Position numbers and translations under genes: made by a program. Shown in pieces: positions 60,476 through 64,000 of a stretch of 64,000 nt of DNA. Under the pieces are notes generated by a model. That model was not told where the DNA came from, searched no databases, and worked only from the letters and a program-made list of their open reading frames with translations. Numbering within the stretch: the stretch's first letter is position 1; each line of letters begins with the position of its first letter. Origin of the DNA: a bacterium (lineage in GTDB: Bacteria > Patescibacteriota > Saccharimonadia > Saccharimonadales > Saccharimonadaceae); contig JAUIFG010000001.1 in assembly GCA_030429445.1 (NCBI GenBank), positions 1-64,000 of the forward strand, in the 5' to 3' direction.

Positions 60476-60511
60476 AAAAATCGCTCCGGTGCCTTGGAGC
60501 GATTTTTATTT
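60476..60511. terminator. Bidirectional terminator
   Basis: AAAAATCGCTCC pairs with GGAGCGATTTTT around an 8-base loop with A- and T-runs on both sides; it serves the DsbA-like gene and, on the minus strand, the 30-codon micro-gene. Confidence 0.95.
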
Positions 60512-60522
60512 CCCTTGTGGGA

Positions 60523-60615
60523 CTATTGTGCTATGTATAGCTGCCATTCGGCAGGCACCACATCCACCGCGATCTGTTTGCGTCGTGTTGACACAAACTT
60601 GATGGCTATTGGCAT
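60523..60615 (-). CDS. 30-residue micro-gene with its own promoter, leader and terminator
   Basis: Peptide MPIAIKFVSTRRKQIAVDVV... ending QLYIAQ, basic and beta-prone. Upstream lie TTGACT-17-TAAGAT (60715-60743), a leader of about 90 nt that can pair GTGTCTC with GAGACAC, and AGGAAAAAAGGGAG about 11 nt before the ATG. The terminator at 60476-60511 follows. Complete signals argue for a real small protein or a regulatory RNA; not recognised. Confidence 0.55.
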   Translation of the reverse strand: MPIAIKFVSTRRKQIAVDVVPAEWQLYIAQ

Positions 60616-60714
60616 GAGGTTATTTACTCCCTTTTTTCCTAACAACACGTGTCTCGTTTTGATTCGACCAAAATCTTATGTTTTTATTGCGTACCCACTT
60701 GAGACACAAGATTA

Positions 60715-60743
60715 ATCTTAGCAATATTTACATATAGAGTCAA
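60715..60743 (-). promoter_or_regulatory. Promoter of the micro-gene
   Basis: -35 TTGACT (60738-60743), 17-bp spacer, -10 TAAGAT (60715-60720). The remaining 60744-60859 shows no further feature. Confidence 0.75.
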
Positions 60744-60859
60744 CACTTTTAACAGGGGTAATGCTCATGCTTGCGCCATATATCTGATAAAAGCACAAGA
60801 CTTAAAAGAGTGGCCGATGTCCGTTCTAGCTACCTTAAAAAATACGTCAAGTTATTACC

Positions 60860-61375
60860 TCATTTGTCTGATGAGCTAGGTGAAACATACTGCCAATGCC
60901 AATACTCTTCACCCTTGAGTGGTCGACGCATCATATACTCTAACTGTTGCGAGAAGTTATTCGCATATCGCCATGCTTGCTTACGCGTTTCTTTATCGAC
61001 AAATTCATCCTGTGACAATGCATCCAGTTCGTCACGCACATTACGGAACCTGTCAACATGAGACATATGTAATGGTTCATTAATGTCACAAAGTGCCAAG
61101 ACAATCTTGACGAATAATTCATTTGGTAACGCTCGCGTACCGTCGATCTCGTGTGACAGTGGATAAATGTCTTTATCATGATGAAGACCATCTTTGTTTT
61201 TTCGTCGGACAGATGACCCATGGTCATACCTGTTCATGGGGATTATCATAACCTGATGGTTACGAAGCTCCCTTGTGTCTTCACGACTCTCAAAATGACG
61301 CCTATAGAATAGTGCGTGGTGACCGTCATAGTTCCTTGGAATTCTTAGCGGCGATTGACTTGGTGAGTCTTCCAT
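60860..61375 (-). CDS. Hypothetical protein
   Basis: 171 residues, hydrophilic, rich in Arg/His/Asp. N-terminal HHALFYRRHFESREDTRELRN could be a beta strand plus helix; the C-terminal half is helical (KETRKQAWRYANNFSQQLEYMM). Not recognised. The 5' leader carries TATAAT and a small AGCC...GGCT hairpin between it and the 826-residue gene upstream. Confidence 0.6.
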   Translation of the reverse strand: MEDSPSQSPLRIPRNYDGHHALFYRRHFESREDTRELRNHQVMIIPMNRYDHGSSVRRKNKDGLHHDKDIYPLSHEIDGTRALPNELFVKIVLALCDINEPLHMSHVDRFRNVRDELDALSQDEFVDKETRKQAWRYANNFSQQLEYMMRRPLKGEEYWHWQYVSPSSSDK

Positions 61376-61418
61376 TACGCTTTTTGAGCCTTTCGGGGCT
61401 TATTATAACAGAGGAGTA

Positions 61419-63899
61419 CTAAAAGTCTTTTCCAAGATTGCCAGTGCGATCAATACTGTAGGATGCCTGCCTGCTCAATTGAAGTACTTTTTTCTGTAAT
61501 GCACTCTTTGGATACCGGTCGTCTAAATATGGGGTGTGTTTGCTTATATCAAAACCTTTGTCATCGCGGAAGCCATCATTGGCACGAAGTCCCTTGTCGC
61601 TATAAGGACCATCTGGGATCTTATAGTTGTTGATTGCTTCTTCACTGATTACCTCTATAGTTGGTGGCTGACCTGGAGCCATATGAAGCGCAACGATCGA
61701 ACTAGCCGAACGAAGACCACGATCGTATTCAAATCCAGTTATGCCATTCAACGAGCCAGCACCAACGTACAACTTGTTGCCACCGAGCATATACGATGCA
61801 TGATGATAATGCCCAAATATACCAACATCAATATCTTTACGCACTTCACCCAATCCAGTAGTCTGATTAAAGCCAGTGAACGCCGGTGGTTGCCCGCCCG
61901 TACCACGACCCGCACCAAAGAAGTGACTCAGGCTAACTCCTATCTCACCGATACGAAATACAGTTTCATATGTCTTGAACGGTTCACCACGATCAGTAAC
62001 CAATGTGTCTTGGATGTGTACACGGTCACGAATCTCACTTAGGTTAAATCCTTTTTTGGCATAGGCAATTTTATAGGGATCAATGAGTGGCTCAAAGAAC
62101 GAATAACCATTCCATTTGAGCGTTCCGCTATTATACTCGTGATTACCTATAGTAGCCTCAATGAATAGATTTTCCATCTGCTCTCTACTAAGTTGATCGA
62201 GTGACCCTTCTACCATTAGTCTGACGAACTCGAACTGCTGATCCATAGCACCGAGACCTGTACGTCCACTCTCACGGTTGTAGTCAGAATAATTACGCCC
62301 CTCTACATGGTCACCCCCAAGGGCAATGTACAAAACACCCTCACCTAATCGTCGGTTTATTATATCCAGCTGTTTCAATTGTAAATCTGGACGAGATGCT
62401 ATGTTGCCCGCCTGCCAGTCGCATTGCAACATTATGCTCACGGGCTCAGTCAAGCTCTCTGATAACTCCATGAGATGCTTGTTATAAATCTTAACGAATT
62501 GCGTGCCATCATCCAGGCGCTCTATCGATGTTGCACTTGCCGGATGGAAACGTTTGCGACCCAGGACTTCACGACCAGCTTGATTGGACGGCGACGTCAA
62601 TATGTAGCCCTTTGATCGAGCTGCCTTACGCGCATCCTGCAACCCACCAATGGAGTGAATCGCTTCATTGTTAACGCCAAACACTCCTGCCGCTTCACGC
62701 TGTCCAGTCATGATGATGTTGTCATACGGGTCCTCGCCGTCGGCTGCCATTTGTTTGCGAATTTTAGTAGGAGCACTGAAATAATTTGCCACAGGAAGTT
62801 TTGTCGTCTGAAACCTATGTCGTATGAGGTCTGTGTACTCTCGACCGCGAGTTTTAGTATTCATCTCAAAGTCTTCAACCACTTGTAGGGAGTCACTATT
62901 TCTGAGCGCATCCATGTCTAGAATATTCCGATGTTTTGCGGTAAGACGCCGACCATTCGCTTGACGCTTGTACGCATCATATAAAATTTCTCGTTCCGGC
63001 ACATCATACTCACCGCTAGCAACATCAGCTTTTAGCTTTTCAACTTGATCACTCACGCGAGTAGCCTCATCAGCACTGAGTTTACCGCTAGCCAACTGAC
63101 CCTCTAAATCATGAATACGGCCCCAAACTGCACTACCTACCTGCTCGGTCGTCTTTAGCGCTCGACCACTTCGTACGCAATACGGAAACGCAACTTCTTG
63201 TGTAAACCTATAGTATTCAGGCCAGTTTGGATTTGCTTTTGCTTTTTCTAACCTGGACAATTGCCTCTTAACATCATCGCTGTCTTGATTTTCGCGAGCG
63301 TGCTTCTTTGCCAGCTGATGCATCTGATCAAATGCTTCAAATGTCATTTCTTCGACAATATCAGTATCATTGTCACTCATACTATATACAATCGGTATGC
63401 CTATTTCTGTCTTGATCTGGTCTAGCTTTTCTTTACCGTGATGGAACTGTTCATCCAAACTACGAAGTCCATTCTTGAGCATCCAGCGACTATTTTTCTT
63501 GCGTCCACCAAAATCTCCCATATAAAGACCTGCTATGACAACTTGATCGGGCTTTTCGCCCTTGGGCAAAGAACCAACTCTTTCAACAATCTCATTAAAC
63601 AGTTCATTATCACTAAACTTGCTACCTACGAGTAGATCAGCCATGAACAATGTGTGTTCTGATTTTTGGCGCCCAAGTTTACGATCTATAGACTGAATAT
63701 CGTCTAAATCCGCATCCTGCGACATTTTTTCATCGTAACTCATGCCCTCAAAATCTTCTTTGTTTGTCAAATAACCAAACGCGTTTAGAGCTTTCGGGTC
63801 AAGGACCACCTGTTCATTGGAACTATCGCTTTCATCAAAGCCCTGCGCTGATTCCCCCGACTTTGTAAATCTACCGTTGCTTCCCCTATTTCGTTCCAT
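61419..63899 (-). CDS. 826-residue protein with two calcineurin-like phosphoesterase regions
   Basis: The C-terminal part (about 490-770) has metallophosphoesterase motifs: LGGDHVEGRNYSDYN, IEATIGNHEYNSG and DVGIFGHYHHASYM. The N-terminal part (about 80-190) has a weaker set: FMADLLVGSKFSD, VVIAGLYMGDFGG and VYSMSDNDTDIVEE, where the usual GNHD is SDND, so it may be an inactive copy. A helical linker (about 200-330) lies between. No signal peptide. Resembles no named nuclease or phosphatase; a nucleic-acid or nucleotide phosphoesterase is likely. Confidence 0.75.
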   Translation of the reverse strand: MERNRGSNGRFTKSGESAQGFDESDSSNEQVVLDPKALNAFGYLTNKEDFEGMSYDEKMSQDADLDDIQSIDRKLGRQKSEHTLFMADLLVGSKFSDNELFNEIVERVGSLPKGEKPDQVVIAGLYMGDFGGRKKNSRWMLKNGLRSLDEQFHHGKEKLDQIKTEIGIPIVYSMSDNDTDIVEEMTFEAFDQMHQLAKKHARENQDSDDVKRQLSRLEKAKANPNWPEYYRFTQEVAFPYCVRSGRALKTTEQVGSAVWGRIHDLEGQLASGKLSADEATRVSDQVEKLKADVASGEYDVPEREILYDAYKRQANGRRLTAKHRNILDMDALRNSDSLQVVEDFEMNTKTRGREYTDLIRHRFQTTKLPVANYFSAPTKIRKQMAADGEDPYDNIIMTGQREAAGVFGVNNEAIHSIGGLQDARKAARSKGYILTSPSNQAGREVLGRKRFHPASATSIERLDDGTQFVKIYNKHLMELSESLTEPVSIMLQCDWQAGNIASRPDLQLKQLDIINRRLGEGVLYIALGGDHVEGRNYSDYNRESGRTGLGAMDQQFEFVRLMVEGSLDQLSREQMENLFIEATIGNHEYNSGTLKWNGYSFFEPLIDPYKIAYAKKGFNLSEIRDRVHIQDTLVTDRGEPFKTYETVFRIGEIGVSLSHFFGAGRGTGGQPPAFTGFNQTTGLGEVRKDIDVGIFGHYHHASYMLGGNKLYVGAGSLNGITGFEYDRGLRSASSIVALHMAPGQPPTIEVISEEAINNYKIPDGPYSDKGLRANDGFRDDKGFDISKHTPYLDDRYPKSALQKKVLQLSRQASYSIDRTGNLGKDF

Positions 63900-63954
63900 G
63901 TTACCCCCTCTATTGTTTGTCAGCCTATTTTTTTATCCTTAATATTTATGTTGC

Positions 63955-63993
63955 TAAAAAATAAAACAGCCTCTCGCAGTCCCTGCGATGGCC
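63955..63993 (-). terminator. Intrinsic terminator of a transcript entering from the right edge
   Basis: On the minus strand GCCATCGCAG pairs with CTGCGAGAGGC around GGA and is followed by TGTTTTATTTTTT. No coding frame is recognisable in 63994-64000. Confidence 0.82.
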
Positions 63994-64000
63994 ACCCTAT

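Noticed and set aside
60494-60715. Plus-strand 73-codon frame after the DsbA-like gene
   Set aside because: Starts inside the terminator hairpin and is Cys/Phe-rich with no ribosome site; the minus strand carries better signals.

Overview
The window looks like a chromosome segment of a small-genome Patescibacteria (CPR) bacterium, most probably a Saccharibacteria (TM7) lineage. This is inferred from the compact gene set, many short membrane-anchored proteins of unknown function, minimal versions of housekeeping proteins (short HrcA, short TilS, AspRS without the bacterial insertion) and leaderless first genes. TGA is used as a stop throughout, so this is not a recoded (UGA=Gly) CPR lineage. 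No insertion sequence, prophage core or CRISPR array is visible, and no gene-free gap exceeds about 300 bases.

Layout. 1-4.9 kb: minus-strand operon rimB-rimK-DUF192-membrane protein-large beta-helix protein (runs off the left edge). 5-11.3 kb: dnaJ and dnaK under CIRCE/HrcA operators, two glutamine-amidotransferase-like hydrolases, a YggT-like protein and a six-hairpin glycosidase. 11.3-17.5 kb: a surface locus with two DUF916-like membrane-anchored proteins, two WxL-like secreted proteins, a His-rich PKD protein, and tatA-tatC. 17.6-18.8 kb: hrcA-grpE. 19.6-27.5 kb: a GC-rich island, a nucleoside monophosphate kinase-like protein, a GT-C glycosyltransferase, a YHYH protein, an amidinotransferase-fold hydrolase with ornithine aminotransferase, and lepA. 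27.8-37 kb: two further proteins sharing the N-terminal module of the left-edge protein, plus murJ, ftsH and tilS. 37-47 kb: LysM-like protein, GH38 alpha-mannosidase, tRNA-Met with nearby tRNA-derived debris, an operon of membrane protein/ATP-cone/cysteine-less flavoprotein, and glutamate dehydrogenase. 47-64 kb: initiator and Ile(CAU) tRNAs, FtsB/DivIC-like protein, murC, two MazG-like proteins, a NUDIX protein, a SerRS-like mini-protein, trmB, a MutY-like glycosylase, msrA, AspRS, a CBS protein, a DsbA-like protein, a 30-codon micro-gene and an 826-residue protein with two phosphoesterase-like regions.

Expression logic is unusually readable. Many first genes have a -10 box (TATAAT/TATACT) only 6-8 nt before the start codon and no Shine-Dalgarno site, implying leaderless mRNAs. 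Genes inside operons have GGAGG-type sites or TGATG/ATGA overlaps. Three divergent gene pairs share overlapping -10 elements. All three CIRCE-controlled promoters place the -35 hexamer inside the CIRCE spacer.

Most worth a second look: (1) a family of proteins with one shared ~38-residue N-terminal module fused to different phage-tail-like or beta-helix bodies; (2) the trio membrane protein/ATP-cone/flavoprotein whose flavoprotein has lost its redox cysteines and catalytic His; (3) the MazG-like plus SerRS-like mini-operon; (4) the paired WxL/DUF916-like surface system; (5) the leaderless and bidirectional promoter architecture.
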